From CAVPCZ01 sp963779225 (GTDB taxonomy: Bacteria; Bacteroidota; Ignavibacteria; UBA10030; UBA6906), in assembly GCA_963779225.1 (NCBI GenBank), contig CAVZWW010000003.1, positions 1 to 64,000 on the forward strand: DNA of 64,000 nucleotides, given 5' to 3'. The position numbers and the translations under genes were made by a program. How positions within the stretch are numbered: position 1 is the stretch's first letter; every line of letters starts with the position of its first letter. The notes beneath the pieces were generated by a model. It was not told where the DNA came from. It saw only the letters and a list, made by a program, of their open reading frames with translations, and made no database searches. Positions 44,898-54,016 of this stretch are shown here, piece by piece.

Positions 44898-45481
44898 CTA
44901 CGGAACGGCCGGACCAATGTCAAATCCAACCAGTCCACGGACCAATATCGTCCAATTTGGATTGATTGAACTCGTCGAAGACCCTCTCACCGGTCCCCTC
45001 GGTCGTTTTCTGCACCAGGAAATCCAATTCCGGAGGCCCGTTGTAATGCCTTTCCCCACCATTGCTGGTTCGTCCTGGTCGAGCTGAAATTGTACCTTCA
45101 CCGCATTTTGCTCTGTCGTTGTAAGTTCTCGTACGTTCTTGCCGTAATCTCGACTCCCAATCGTCTGACTTGCCTCAATGGAGAGCGCATGGAGATACTC
45201 GGCAGAGAAATCAGGTCCGAGGTACGCACCGTGTCCCCAGATGCTGCCGTTTTCCATCAATCCGTACTTCAAGAACACCTGTTGTCCAGCGAGGACGTCT
45301 TTCCCCGTAAACAGAGTCTGTCCTGCAGAGTCTTCCACTTTCTCCGGAATTGGCGGCGCATCCGAATCTGCCCTGACCGACAACCAGATCAGGATTGTGA
45401 ACCCAATAACCATAACGATGACGACCGAATGTCGCCACCAGGGGGGAAAGCGAAGTGACGGAATGATCCACGTTAGTCATT
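44898..45481 (-). pseudogene. Quinol-type nitric-oxide reductase (qNOR), N-terminal fragment
   Basis: After a first TM helix (VIGFTILIWLSV) the frame carries APPIPEKVEDSAGQTLFTGK, VLAGQQVFLKYGLMENGSIW and GHGAYLGPDFSAEYLHALSI, the periplasmic N-terminal region unique to qNOR. The catalytic twelve-helix NorB part is absent; the frame loses similarity after about 45050. The first residues (MTNVDHSV from 45481) are in a different frame, one base off at a C6 run, from PPWWRHSVVIVMVIGF. So the gene is both frameshifted and truncated. Confidence 0.75.
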
Positions 45482-45511
45482 CGAAAGGGGCTTTCTCGTT
45501 TGAGGAATCGA

Positions 45512-46018
45512 TTAGCCGGGTGAACTCTTAAATTCATAACCCGCCCTGGCAACCGCGCGGCGAGTCGCTTCAAGAATTTCCGGTCGTTCATTGTGTGGCA
45601 GTACGGGCACATCGGAAGCGGACTTCAGTTGCCCGGCCAACCTCTCAGTGTCTGCTCCGGCTAATTGGTCAAAGAGTTGATACAAGCCGCCTTCCTGTTC
45701 TTCGAACGCGTTGTGGACCAGGAGGATTGAGCGGATGGTGAGAACGATGGATGAGGAAGGCGGAGGTACCAAAAGAGCAACAATTGCACCGTGGTCAAGG
45801 CGAAGCCGCCCAGCTATCGCTGCTTGCCTGCCACCCTGCAACCGAGCAACAGCCGGAAAAACGATTTTCTCCTCGATTGCGATATGCCGGAGCAAGCCTT
45901 TTCGGAATTGTGCGTAGAGGTCCATATCGATTACGCCGGGTTCCGTCGCTGCCCGTTGGAGCAAACCGTCGAGCCGGTCATGATCGTTTGAGAGGTATTC
46001 ATAGAGCACGCCAGGCAT
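45512..46018 (-). CDS. Hemerythrin/HHE cation-binding domain protein
   Basis: The 168-residue protein has metal-ligand positions His in SNDHDRLDGL, His-x3-Glu in LLRHIAIEEKIVFP, His in RLRLDHGAIV and His-x3-Glu in LLVHNAFEEQEGGLYQ, as expected of a di-iron four-helix bundle. Such proteins bind O2 or NO or repair iron centres. It lies 30 bases upstream of the qNOR fragment on the same strand, which fits a former NO-response unit. Confidence 0.85.
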   Translation of the reverse strand: MPGVLYEYLSNDHDRLDGLLQRAATEPGVIDMDLYAQFRKGLLRHIAIEEKIVFPAVARLQGGRQAAIAGRLRLDHGAIVALLVPPPSSSIVLTIRSILLVHNAFEEQEGGLYQLFDQLAGADTERLAGQLKSASDVPVLPHNERPEILEATRRAVARAGYEFKSSPG

Positions 46019-46027
46019 AGATCCTCC

Positions 46028-46308
46028 TACCGTTTTATCAGATGAATGAGCATCTCGAAATCTTCATCAAACGGATCTCGGGGACTGAAAGAGATGGCAC
46101 CGTCCACGAAAAAGACTTCGTCAGGTCTTTGGGTGATCTCCTTTTCTCCATCGATGGGAAGCATCGCCTTCCCCTTGAGGGGCTGGAGCGAGGTCTCAAA
46201 CCCGGGATGAGAGTGCGGCGGAACGTTCAGTCCAGCCGAAAGACACAGGAGTAAGACCTTTGTCCGTTCACTTGTGTTGCACCTTTGTCAGTTCGACTCG
46301 TTTCATGT
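46028..46308 (-). pseudogene. Cupin-domain protein with one frameshift
   Basis: The minus strand starts MKRVELTKVQHK and meets a stop. One frame over, with no gap, it continues ERTKVLLLCLSAGLNVPPHS, HPGFETSLQPLKGKAMLPID and FFVDGAISFSPRDPF to IHLIKR and a stop at 46028. That is a complete small cupin with the metal-binding HSH motif. A single indel near 46270 breaks it; an assembly error is possible. It ends 10 bases before the hemerythrin start, so both may share a transcript. Confidence 0.7.
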
Positions 46309-46386
46309 TTGGACGTGGTTGATGAACGTTGTGGTTATCGCCCATCTTCGATCCGTGGATCGCGCCCTGCTTCATTGCGTCCTGGT

Positions 46387-47592
46387 TCATACTTCGTGTT
46401 TCAAGCTCGAATTTTCAGCAGGTAATCGTCCTTTGAGGTCCTTGATTGTGAACGGACCGGGCTCGGCGATCAATCGGCGGGCGGCCTCGACCTGCTCCCA
46501 GACATTCCACAACAACACACCTCGCACGCGGCCGTTCTGCAGGTAATAGATGACGCCTTCCTCGTTGGGTCGCTTCCAATCGGCAAAAGTCTCCAGGCGT
46601 GAATCCACTTCGCCTACGGCTTCGTATCCCAAATCGAATAAATCGGAGTAAAAGAACGGCATGTGATGATAGGGCTCGGACTTGCCCGCCATGTTTTGCC
46701 CCGCCAATCGTCCCATGGAATTGGCATTGTCCTCGTGTTCGACTCGGATGCGCTTTCTCAACGCAGGGTTGTAGAAGGCGGCAACGTCTCCTGCTGCGTA
46801 GATATCGGGATGGTTGGTGCGCAGGAACTCGTCCACGGTGATTCCGTTTTCCACCTCCAGCCCGACTGTTTGGGCAAGCTCAACGTTTGGCTCGATGCCG
46901 ACTCCCGCCACCACACCGTCCACCCCGATTTCCCGGTGAGTACTCGTTCTCAAGACACGCTGGTTGACGCGTGTTTCCAGACCAATTGCCTCTTCACCTG
47001 CCAACAGCTCAACACCCTTTTGCTTGTAGAAGCTGGACACAAACTGAGCGAGAGGACGCGGGAAGACACGATCTCCGATATCTTTGCCGGGGAAAATCAT
47101 CACCACTTCTTTCCCGTTTAGAGCCAGCGCCGCAGCGATCTCCGAACCGATAAATCCACCACCGATCACGGCGAATCGCCGGCCCGTTTCGGTCAGTGCG
47201 CGAAGGCGCCGGTAGTCCGACAGGGTGCGGAAGTAAATGATCTGATCATCGCCGAATGCAAGGCGCCGTGGCCTGCCTCCCGTGGCCAACAAGAGTTTTT
47301 GGTAGGTGAAAACGTCTCCCTTGTCGTCCACAACACGTTTCTGCTTGGGAACAATCTCTTTGACGACACGGCCGGAGTGAATCTTGACTCCGTTTTTCTC
47401 CGTTTTGCGCCAGATGGTATCCAGGGACTTCTCCTTCCAGAGCGCCTTCGAGAGGGGAGGCCGATCGTACGGAGCGTCCAACTCCTCGCTGATCAGCGCG
47501 ATCCTGCCGGTTGGATCGACTTCGCGGATGCCATCCACCGCCGCGGCCGCGGTCATCCCACCGCCGATGATCAAATACTGGTAGCTCGTCAT
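46387..47592 (-). CDS. FAD-dependent pyridine-nucleotide oxidoreductase (AIF/ferredoxin-reductase type)
   Basis: The 401-residue protein has an N-terminal FAD-binding GGGMTAAAAVDGIRE, DAPYDRPPLSKALW, the NAD-binding FAVIGGGFIGSEIAAALALN, and DIYAAGDVAAFYNP near the flavin ribityl site. A C-terminal dimerisation-like domain follows. It resembles reductase components that pass electrons from NAD(P)H to ferredoxins, but no ferredoxin is adjacent. An IS-A left end begins 40 bases upstream of its ATG. Confidence 0.88.
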   Translation of the reverse strand: MTSYQYLIIGGGMTAAAAVDGIREVDPTGRIALISEELDAPYDRPPLSKALWKEKSLDTIWRKTEKNGVKIHSGRVVKEIVPKQKRVVDDKGDVFTYQKLLLATGGRPRRLAFGDDQIIYFRTLSDYRRLRALTETGRRFAVIGGGFIGSEIAAALALNGKEVVMIFPGKDIGDRVFPRPLAQFVSSFYKQKGVELLAGEEAIGLETRVNQRVLRTSTHREIGVDGVVAGVGIEPNVELAQTVGLEVENGITVDEFLRTNHPDIYAAGDVAAFYNPALRKRIRVEHEDNANSMGRLAGQNMAGKSEPYHHMPFFYSDLFDLGYEAVGEVDSRLETFADWKRPNEEGVIYYLQNGRVRGVLLWNVWEQVEAARRLIAEPGPFTIKDLKGRLPAENSSLKHEV

Positions 47593-47727
47593 GGTTTGTT
47601 GTCTCCTGTTTAGTTTTTCAGCTAGTTTCCCTGCCCCTCTTCAAAATTCCATCCGCGCGCAAAATGGCGACTCCGGACCACTTTCGCTACTTTGAAATGT
47701 GTATCAACCAACCGGACAGAAGCCCAG

Positions 47728-48190
47728 ATGCTCAGTTCCTTCTTCTCGTTTTGTCTCCGATTCTTCAGATCAAGAATTCAGCTTCAGCTGGAGATCATCT
47801 TCCTCCGAAAACAGCTCGAAATACTCGCTCACCTGCCTTCCGGCAGGCAGGTACGTCCACGAGACCCCGACTGGGCCCTTCTGATAGGATCTTCTTCAGT
47901 GTCATGACCGATGCCTTCAGTTCTTGGAAAGAGACACTCCTGGTCTTCAGGCCCGAGACCGTCATCCGGTGGCACCGGCAGACTTTCGGATTGTTTTGGA
48001 AATGGAAAAGCCGATCAGAAGGGGGCAGACCGAAGATCCCTCAGGCCCAAATCGAACTGATCAAGCAGATGGCAAACGAGAATCCTCTTTGGGGCGCCCC
48101 CCGGATTCACGGAGAGTTGCTCAAGCTCGGGTTTGATGTCTCAGAACCCACAGTACAACGATACATGCCCAAGAGACAGCATAGAACAAG
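47728..48190 (+). pseudogene. IS-A transposase, 5' half with palindromic insertion
   Basis: It reads MLSSFFSFCLRFFRSRIQLQ then LEIIFLRKQLEILAH, then hits a 22-base insert with the palindrome CCTGCC-TTCC-GGCAGG at about 47830-47851 that shifts the frame. It resumes with FFSVMTDAFSSWKETLLVF and IPQAQIELIKQMANENPLWG and ends at PKRQHRT where the oxidase fragment begins. The catalytic core is missing. Confidence 0.8.
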
Positions 48191-48196
48191 GTCAAC

Positions 48197-49300
48197 TTAT
48201 AGCATCTCTCCCAAATGCTTATAATTGGACGAGATAGTCTTAAATACCTCATCCATACGACCGCTTAACATCATTCTCCCCATATATGAAGCAAAGCTTT
48301 TCAGCTGATCAAATTCCAGTTTGGGTGGCATGGCGAGGGCATTCGGATCAGTCTGGATCGTAACCAGTACGGGACCTTCTTGTAGGAAAGCTTTCTCTAA
48401 TCCTGATTTCACTTCACTGGGATCATTTATGGTAATACCGGGCATTCCCATCGCTTCCGCTAATTTTGCGAAGTCCGGATTCAGCATCTCTGTCTCCCGA
48501 TCAGGAATCCCTGCAACCTGCATTTCCAGTTTCACCATTCCCAGTGAACGGTTGTTAAAGACAATAATTTTCACGGGTAATGCATATTGAACAATTGTCA
48601 TCAGGTCGCCCATCATCATGGACAGGCCTCCGTCGCCGCAGAATGCAATCACTTGTTTGCCGGGACACGCAAGCGCTGCGCCAATTGCTTGAGGCATCGC
48701 ATTTGCCATTGAACCATGATTGAATGACCCCAGCATCTTTCGCTCGCCTGTTCCATGAATATAGCGTGCGGCCCAGACACAACACATTCCGGTATCTACC
48801 GTGAATATGGCATCATTGGCAGCCAGTTCATTAATCGCAGAGGCGACAAATTCAGGATGAATAGCATTTGGTTTTCCGGGATCGTCTACATAGATCAGTA
48901 ATTTCTTTTTGACTTCTGTATAGAACTGCAATTGCTGAGCGAGGAAGGTTTCATCTTCCTTCATTTCTATCAAAGGCATAAGAGCCTGCAAAGTATCTTT
49001 CACGTCTCCACAAAGTCCCAGATCGAGTTTAGCTCTTCGTCCGAGGTTTTCAGGTTTAATGTCAATCTGTACAATTGTGTTTTGAACTGGCATGAAAGGT
49101 GTGTAAGGGAAATCTGTGCCCAACAATACAAGCAATTCACATTCATGCATGCTATGGTAAGCCGATGGAATCCCCAGCAATCCTGTGAGGCCTACTTCGT
49201 AAGGATTATCATATTGGATCGCCATCTTTGCTTTGTAAGAATATGCCACCGGGGCCTTCAGCTTTCCGGCCAGCTGAATAACTTCTTTATGTGCCTCTGC
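48197..49300 (-). pseudogene. Pyruvate oxidase/acetolactate-synthase-type TPP enzyme, N-terminally truncated
   Basis: About 367 codons retain the central domain (NTIVQIDIKPENLGRRAKLD) and the TPP-binding domain with GSFNHGSMANAMPQAIGAAL, CGDGGLSMMMGDLMTIVQYA and FNNRSLGMVKLEMQ. The family is about 570-600 residues, so the first 200, including the PYR domain with the catalytic Glu, are gone. The open frame runs out into the IS-A terminus, which supplies an in-frame TTG and the residues MSLSNIPSTAE. Codon use is more AT-rich than its neighbours, suggesting foreign origin. Confidence 0.8.
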
Positions 49301-49380
49301 TGTGGATGGAATATTGGAGAGGGACAACCGGTAATCTTAGTGGAACAATCCCCGCGGCAAGATCTTCTTCAATCCCGGAT

Positions 49381-51210
49381 TCATTCTACGGAAACAATTG
49401 AAGGGATGGAAAACTGAAACTGATTCAATCGGTAGAATATTGAACTCTGCTGAAACATGTTGAAGTGCTCTCCGTTTGCTTGTGGTGTGTTGGGATAATA
49501 TCCGAACATAAACTGGAACTGGGGAAAGACGAGATGTTCATTTCTTATCCTGAAACCGAAGCCATATCCCTGGTAAAGCATACTGGCAAACAATGAACTA
49601 TTGCTTGAAGATATCAGGCCAAAGTCGGCGAAAACAATTGCAGCAACCTGAAAACCTAAGAATTTCAGCGGGACGAACAAATCGGCCTCGTAATTGAGCA
49701 CCAGTTTCTTATTCCCTCTTAGGAAGCCTTCTGAAAAGCCCCTGAGTCCCCTTTCATTATTGATGTCTAGAACATCCTGCGGCCTGGACGGGTCAAAGCT
49801 GTATGAATATCTGCTTCCGATGTAATGCCTCCAAGCGTATCTGCCGATAGAATGAAGATCAGAAAAATACAGCAGTTCCAGAATGGATACACGATTCAAC
49901 CATTTCCCGTTGCTCCGGAATGCTCCAGTCTGAAAACCTCCATACAAATAGCCCAGATGATCATTGTGGAAGCTATAGCCAGTTTTCAATCCATAATAGG
50001 GACTGCCGGACTTAGTCCCCTGCTCAACGCCGAAGAGCAACTCAATCATGGTTATCAGCGGAATATCCTCTGTTCTCCCAAGACCGAATACATAACGGTC
50101 CTGATAGTACGTTCTATGGGCAAATCCAACACGACCCAGATAGAACGTATTATCCTGAAACAAATTCAGCGTATCAGAATCAGGCTTCTCGCTGTAAACA
50201 GTTCTGGTGACTCTTCCTGCAATGTTGAATCTGTTCTGATATACCGTCGTTGGATCAAAGGGTCTTGCGTCTAACGCATAACCCAGCCAGTAATCCTGCT
50301 GATTGTCTCTGGCGGTTTCAACAAGCCCTAACGTATCCCTTACGTAGGGATATCTGGCATTTTGCCAAAGCTGCGATATCCCTCCTCCCCATCTGAAGGC
50401 CTGCGAGACAAAATCCCTGCCGATCATGATTCCATACACTTGGCGATTAATTGCTGATGAATAGAATACATTTGCCGAAATGAATGTTTTTCCGATGTTG
50501 TTGACATAATATCCACCATCCCAGTCCCAGCCGTGCGTAAGCTCCTGGTCGAAATCAAGTCCGACCTTGAGTTCATTGCCGAATCCCAGGAAGTTTATGT
50601 CATTAACCCAGGTACGCCCGGTTCTGTTGCCAGGACTATATGTCACGCCCCCATAAATACTCCAGAGATCTTGAACATAGATCATGATATCAACGCTGTC
50701 CGCACTATTCTCGATATTCTGAGGGATAATTCGGACATCGTAGACATAAGGACTTTGTCTTATCAGCCGTTCACTTTCCTCGATGTCAAAAGGAACAAAG
50801 AGCTCCCCTTTAGAAAACAACAGCTTGTTTGTGATAAGCCATTCTTTTGTTTCTATGTGAAGAGCATTCCCTCCATTCTGTAGCCAACTGCGGACAGTGT
50901 CTTTGGGATTGTCTACTGATCCTCCAAACACGTCAAGGAATTCAATATCGATTTTCCTAACCACTTTTCCTGAGAATGTCCGGAGTATTCTCCGATCAGT
51001 ACCAGGACGTGTGCTTCCCCGTTTGTCTTCATCGTCTTCCACCAAAAACGTCTTTAAGAGCCTTGAGAAGAAATTGTCCTTCTTTGAATAGTCTTTCACA
51101 TCCTGAACTATATTTGTACTGGAGTCCGGAGTTTCAACTGTTTTTGTCTGAGCAGTCAGGCATTCTGAAATGCAGAGTATCAGAATGCTGAGAGTAGGTA
51201 TCCGCCACAT
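49381..51210 (-). CDS. Omp85/D15-superfamily outer-membrane protein
   Basis: About 609 residues with a signal peptide (MWRIPTLSILILCISECLTA). A POTRA-like region follows around residues 90-200 (KVVRKIDIEFLDVFG, IRQSPYVYDVRIIPQNIENS). Then comes a long beta-barrel ending in NERGLRGFSEGFLRGNKKLV, which contains the RGF motif of Omp85 lid loop 6, and closing strands FQFSIPSIVSVE. It is not BamA-length; a single-POTRA Omp85 relative acting in outer-membrane assembly or secretion is likely. Base composition is clearly more AT-rich than the MlaEFD genes nearby. The start is chosen at the signal peptide; a longer frame reaches 51279. Confidence 0.75.
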   Translation of the reverse strand: MWRIPTLSILILCISECLTAQTKTVETPDSSTNIVQDVKDYSKKDNFFSRLLKTFLVEDDEDKRGSTRPGTDRRILRTFSGKVVRKIDIEFLDVFGGSVDNPKDTVRSWLQNGGNALHIETKEWLITNKLLFSKGELFVPFDIEESERLIRQSPYVYDVRIIPQNIENSADSVDIMIYVQDLWSIYGGVTYSPGNRTGRTWVNDINFLGFGNELKVGLDFDQELTHGWDWDGGYYVNNIGKTFISANVFYSSAINRQVYGIMIGRDFVSQAFRWGGGISQLWQNARYPYVRDTLGLVETARDNQQDYWLGYALDARPFDPTTVYQNRFNIAGRVTRTVYSEKPDSDTLNLFQDNTFYLGRVGFAHRTYYQDRYVFGLGRTEDIPLITMIELLFGVEQGTKSGSPYYGLKTGYSFHNDHLGYLYGGFQTGAFRSNGKWLNRVSILELLYFSDLHSIGRYAWRHYIGSRYSYSFDPSRPQDVLDINNERGLRGFSEGFLRGNKKLVLNYEADLFVPLKFLGFQVAAIVFADFGLISSSNSSLFASMLYQGYGFGFRIRNEHLVFPQFQFMFGYYPNTPQANGEHFNMFQQSSIFYRLNQFQFSIPSIVSVE

Positions 51211-51539
51211 AAATTCACACCGCCCGTTTTTCAAACACATCGTTTGAGCATGTGCTGTTATTGGTGGCCCATATTTCACAACTCGACAATCTGAGGCTCA
51301 CTGTTCTGTTCGGGCTCCTCCTCCGCTCGTGCCGCTGGGGCAAGGAGCCAGGAGTGTGTCAAACAAAGGATGATCAACCTAAGGAAATATACCGGACTTA
51401 AATCCAATTTGAGTCCATCAAAAGGATGAAAGAGTAGTTAGTCCCAGGAAGGAGGGGTTTGGTGCCCCCGGCAGCGCATTCAGAGAAGAGACGGACAAAC
51501 GGTAATGATTTCGTTAAGCGGAGAGGAGGGCGGGCAAAC
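51211..51539. other. Gene-free stretch duplicated at 43.9 kb
   Basis: No gene is seen. From about 51424 (AGGATGAAAGAGTAGTTAGT) to the stop of the LuxR fragment the sequence parallels 43914-44032, including GTAATGATTTCGTTAAGC-type sequence in both. Confidence 0.55.
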
Positions 51540-52058
51540 TCAGAGTCTTTTGTCTTGGTAGGAATGTGCGGCAATCTCGAGGCGATTGTGCAGCGCCATT
51601 TTCTCCAGGATGTTATGGATGTGGCTTTTGACAGTATAGATCGAGAGGTTTAGCCGTTGGGCGATTTCCTTATTACTCATTGCCTCGGTAATGAGCACGA
51701 TGATTTCACGTTCGCGTTTCGTCATCCGCACCGCTTCGGGCAGTTTGCCGTTTCCCTTCCGAATTGCGTGATCGACAACATGACTGAAAAGCGATCCCGT
51801 CAGCAAGGAGGGAAGGATTCTCATTCCCCGTGACACCGACCGGATGGTTTCGAGGACTTCCGCGAGTGTCGCATCTTTGAGGATAAAGCCCATCCCGATA
51901 ACTCTGGTTTGCGGCAATTCCTTATTTAGCACTGCGACAACACGCAGGCCGTTTTCGCCTCGCAATCCCAGATCCATGAGGACTACCTGAGGCTTCAACG
52001 TCCGTATCTGCGTCAGAGTATCGTGATTCCCTCCGGTTGCTGCCACAACCGTTCGCAC
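51540..52058 (-). pseudogene. LuxR-type response regulator with damaged receiver (copy 2)
   Basis: The frame encodes part of a receiver domain (IRTLKPQVVLMDLGLRGENG, with the likely phospho-Asp), then VIGMGFILKDATLAEVLETI and the LuxR DNA-binding domain (KEIAQRLNLSIYTVKSHIHN). The N-terminal strand with the acidic pocket is missing upstream of 52058. About 15 residues between VIGM and GFILKDA, normally present in this family, are also lost. It is therefore a longer but still broken relative of the fragment at 44033-44299. Confidence 0.75.
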
Positions 52059-52229
52059 ATGGGCCCCAATCCGGGCATGCGAATGGACTTCCTGGAAAGA
52101 TAGGCCGAACCCATACCATAGTGTTTGATGAATTTATTCTTGCCGGTCGACGACAATTAGAATTGCCGATTCCTGATTAGGATTTGTCGTACAATGTCAT
52201 CCTTGTAGTTCTTACAAAGGGAGCCAGGG

Positions 52230-53006
52230 ATGATCAGTGACCGACAAGTCAGGAAGGTTATCGAACTGATGCAATCTGAACCCACCAAAGCCATCACCGC
52301 CGCCAAGGCCGGCATGTGCGAAAGAACTGCCCGCAAGTGGTGCCGACTCGGCAAGCTCCCGAGCGAGGTCACCATTGCCCGTACCTGGTGAACCCGGGAA
52401 GACCCCTTTCAGGATGTCTGGGACCGGATCCTGCCGATGTTTGACCCGGGACTCGAAGCGCGGACAGTATTTCAATACCTGCAACGCGAGCAGCCAGGTG
52501 TCTTTGACGACGGCCAACTGCGGACGTTGCAACGTCGCGTGAAGAAGTGGCGGGCCCTGGAAGGGCCGGGTCAGGAGATCTTATTCCCACGACTCTACCG
52601 ACCGGGTGAGCTCTGTGAGTCGGACTTCACGCACATGGAGTCCCTCGGTGTCACCCTTGCCGGATGCCGCTTTGACCATCTGGTCTATCCCTTTGTGCTG
52701 CCGTACTCGAATTGGGAAACGGGTACATTCTGCTTCAGTGAGTCCTTTGAGAGCCTCTGGCAAGGCCTTCAGAATGCTCTCTGGGAACTCGGCGGCGTCA
52801 CTGCCGAGCACCGAACAGATCGACTCACCGCAGCGGTGAACAAGATCCCCTGTGTGGAGGAATTCGCCGCCCGGTACAACGCCCTGCTCCGTCACTATGG
52901 CCTGGCGGGTAAGAAAACAAACGGCGTCAGCCCGCACGAGAACGGTGATGTGGAGCAACGGCACTTCCTTCGGCTTGAGCAGCACACAAACAGGCGCCGA
53001 AGATGA
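52230..53006 (+). pseudogene. IS21-family IstA transposase, interrupted and truncated
   Basis: From ATG at 52230 it reads MISDRQVRKVIELMQSEPTK and KAGMCERTARKWCRLGKLPS, then a TGA at 52389 where RTW-stop-TREDPF suggests a CGA-to-TGA change. It continues with ERTVFQYLQR-like sequence, GELCESDFTHMESLGVTLAG, FCFSESFESLWQGLQNALWE and NALLRHYGL, and ends at 53006 inside the YihY-type gene. About half of IstA is left and no IstB follows. Confidence 0.75.
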
Positions 53007-53802
53007 AAATGCATCCAGAAAGATAAATCCACAGCAGCAAAGCCATCATACCACCGAACGCTCCATAAACCGCGTTAAACGTAGCAAAGTTCTTCAGGTA
53101 GAACAGGAACAGACTTTCAGCCGCTTGCAAAAGAACGGTAGCACACAAGGCGGCAAACCATACTTGGGCAAACCGCGCGGGCTGCCGCGGAGCTACACTG
53201 TAAAACAGACTCAGGCCGGAGAACATCACAAACAACAAGATGAAAACACCTCCAAGACCGTACACACAGGAATTGAAATCATAATTTGGAAAGAACCAAC
53301 TCTCCGCCATTTTCATCAACACTGGCGACACTATGCCAAGGAAGACTGCACTCGCTGTAATGCCGAGGAGCACTAGGCTTTTTGATGGCAATCGCCACCA
53401 ATTGGACACTGCGGTTCCCCATGCGAGGTTGGTTGCGTAGATGAGTGTGGTGAAACATTGTAGAGCGGTCCAAATCAGGATGAAAGCTGCGACCACACCT
53501 GTCTGCCCGCGTGCTTCAATTACACCGGCGATTGTGTCAAAAATGTTACGTTGCATCTCGCCGCTAAGCGGCACATATTTCTCGATATAGGCAATAACTT
53601 GTTTCACGGCCATGTCCTGGCTAACAATCAACGAAGCAAGTGTGACGAGAAGGATTATCATTGGAAACAGCGAGAAGAACGCATTGAAAGCAAACGCTCC
53701 TGCCCACTGTACTCCATCAATTAGAAAGAACTTTTTGACGGCGAGATAAAGTATCTCCCAGGCCCTGCGAATCTTTCGATCAAATCGGTTTTGCATAATC
53801 AT
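52927..53802 (-). CDS. YihY/UPF0761 (BrkB-type) membrane protein with altered C-terminus
   Basis: About 291 residues with six TM helices. Family blocks are GVQWAGAFAFNAFFSLFPMI, FLRNVFDTIAG-like MQRNIFDTIAGVIEARGQTG, and FNAVYGAFGGMMALLLWIYL then SGCIFIFGACLCAAQAE. Function is unproven; members were once thought to be RNase BN. The last 14 residues (SAVAPHHRSRAG) are the reverse strand of the IS21 fragment, so the native tail was replaced at insertion. The start is MIMQNRF or MQNRF; no clear ribosome site. Confidence 0.8.
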   Translation of the reverse strand: MIMQNRFDRKIRRAWEILYLAVKKFFLIDGVQWAGAFAFNAFFSLFPMIILLVTLASLIVSQDMAVKQVIAYIEKYVPLSGEMQRNIFDTIAGVIEARGQTGVVAAFILIWTALQCFTTLIYATNLAWGTAVSNWWRLPSKSLVLLGITASAVFLGIVSPVLMKMAESWFFPNYDFNSCVYGLGGVFILLFVMFSGLSLFYSVAPRQPARFAQVWFAALCATVLLQAAESLFLFYLKNFATFNAVYGAFGGMMALLLWIYLSGCIFIFGACLCAAQAEGSAVAPHHRSRAG

Positions 53803-54016
53803 AAGGTTTATTGTTTCTTCGCCGCACGTCCTGCATTTCAGGGTCAAACAATTTACACATGTAAGAACACGCTTTCTCTTGTTTGCTCAACGGGAATGAT
53901 CCTTGGTAGCCGGTTCATTGGCCCAGTATCCATCACGATTGCAATGTCGATGTAAACCGATTTCATATTCTCGAGTTATCAGGGATTCCTCCGTATATTC
54001 CGGTGATTGCATAACG

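Larger units (their letters stand above)
47632..49326. mobile_element. IS-A remnant 5 enclosing a pyruvate-oxidase fragment
   Basis: Left end TGCCCCTCTTCAAAATTCCA and right end GGATGGAATATTGGAGAGGG (49304-49326) are inverted. Between them the first half of the transposase runs to about 48190. It is then replaced by 1.1 kb of a thiamine-pyrophosphate enzyme gene in opposite orientation, which runs up to the right terminus. The copy therefore looks like IS ends carrying a foreign gene piece. Confidence 0.7.

Noticed and set aside
52389..52391. In-frame TGA in the IS21 transposase considered as a recoded (selenocysteine) codon.
   Set aside because: The position corresponds to an Arg in context (RTW-R-TRED), there is no SECIS-like reason, and the gene is truncated anyway.
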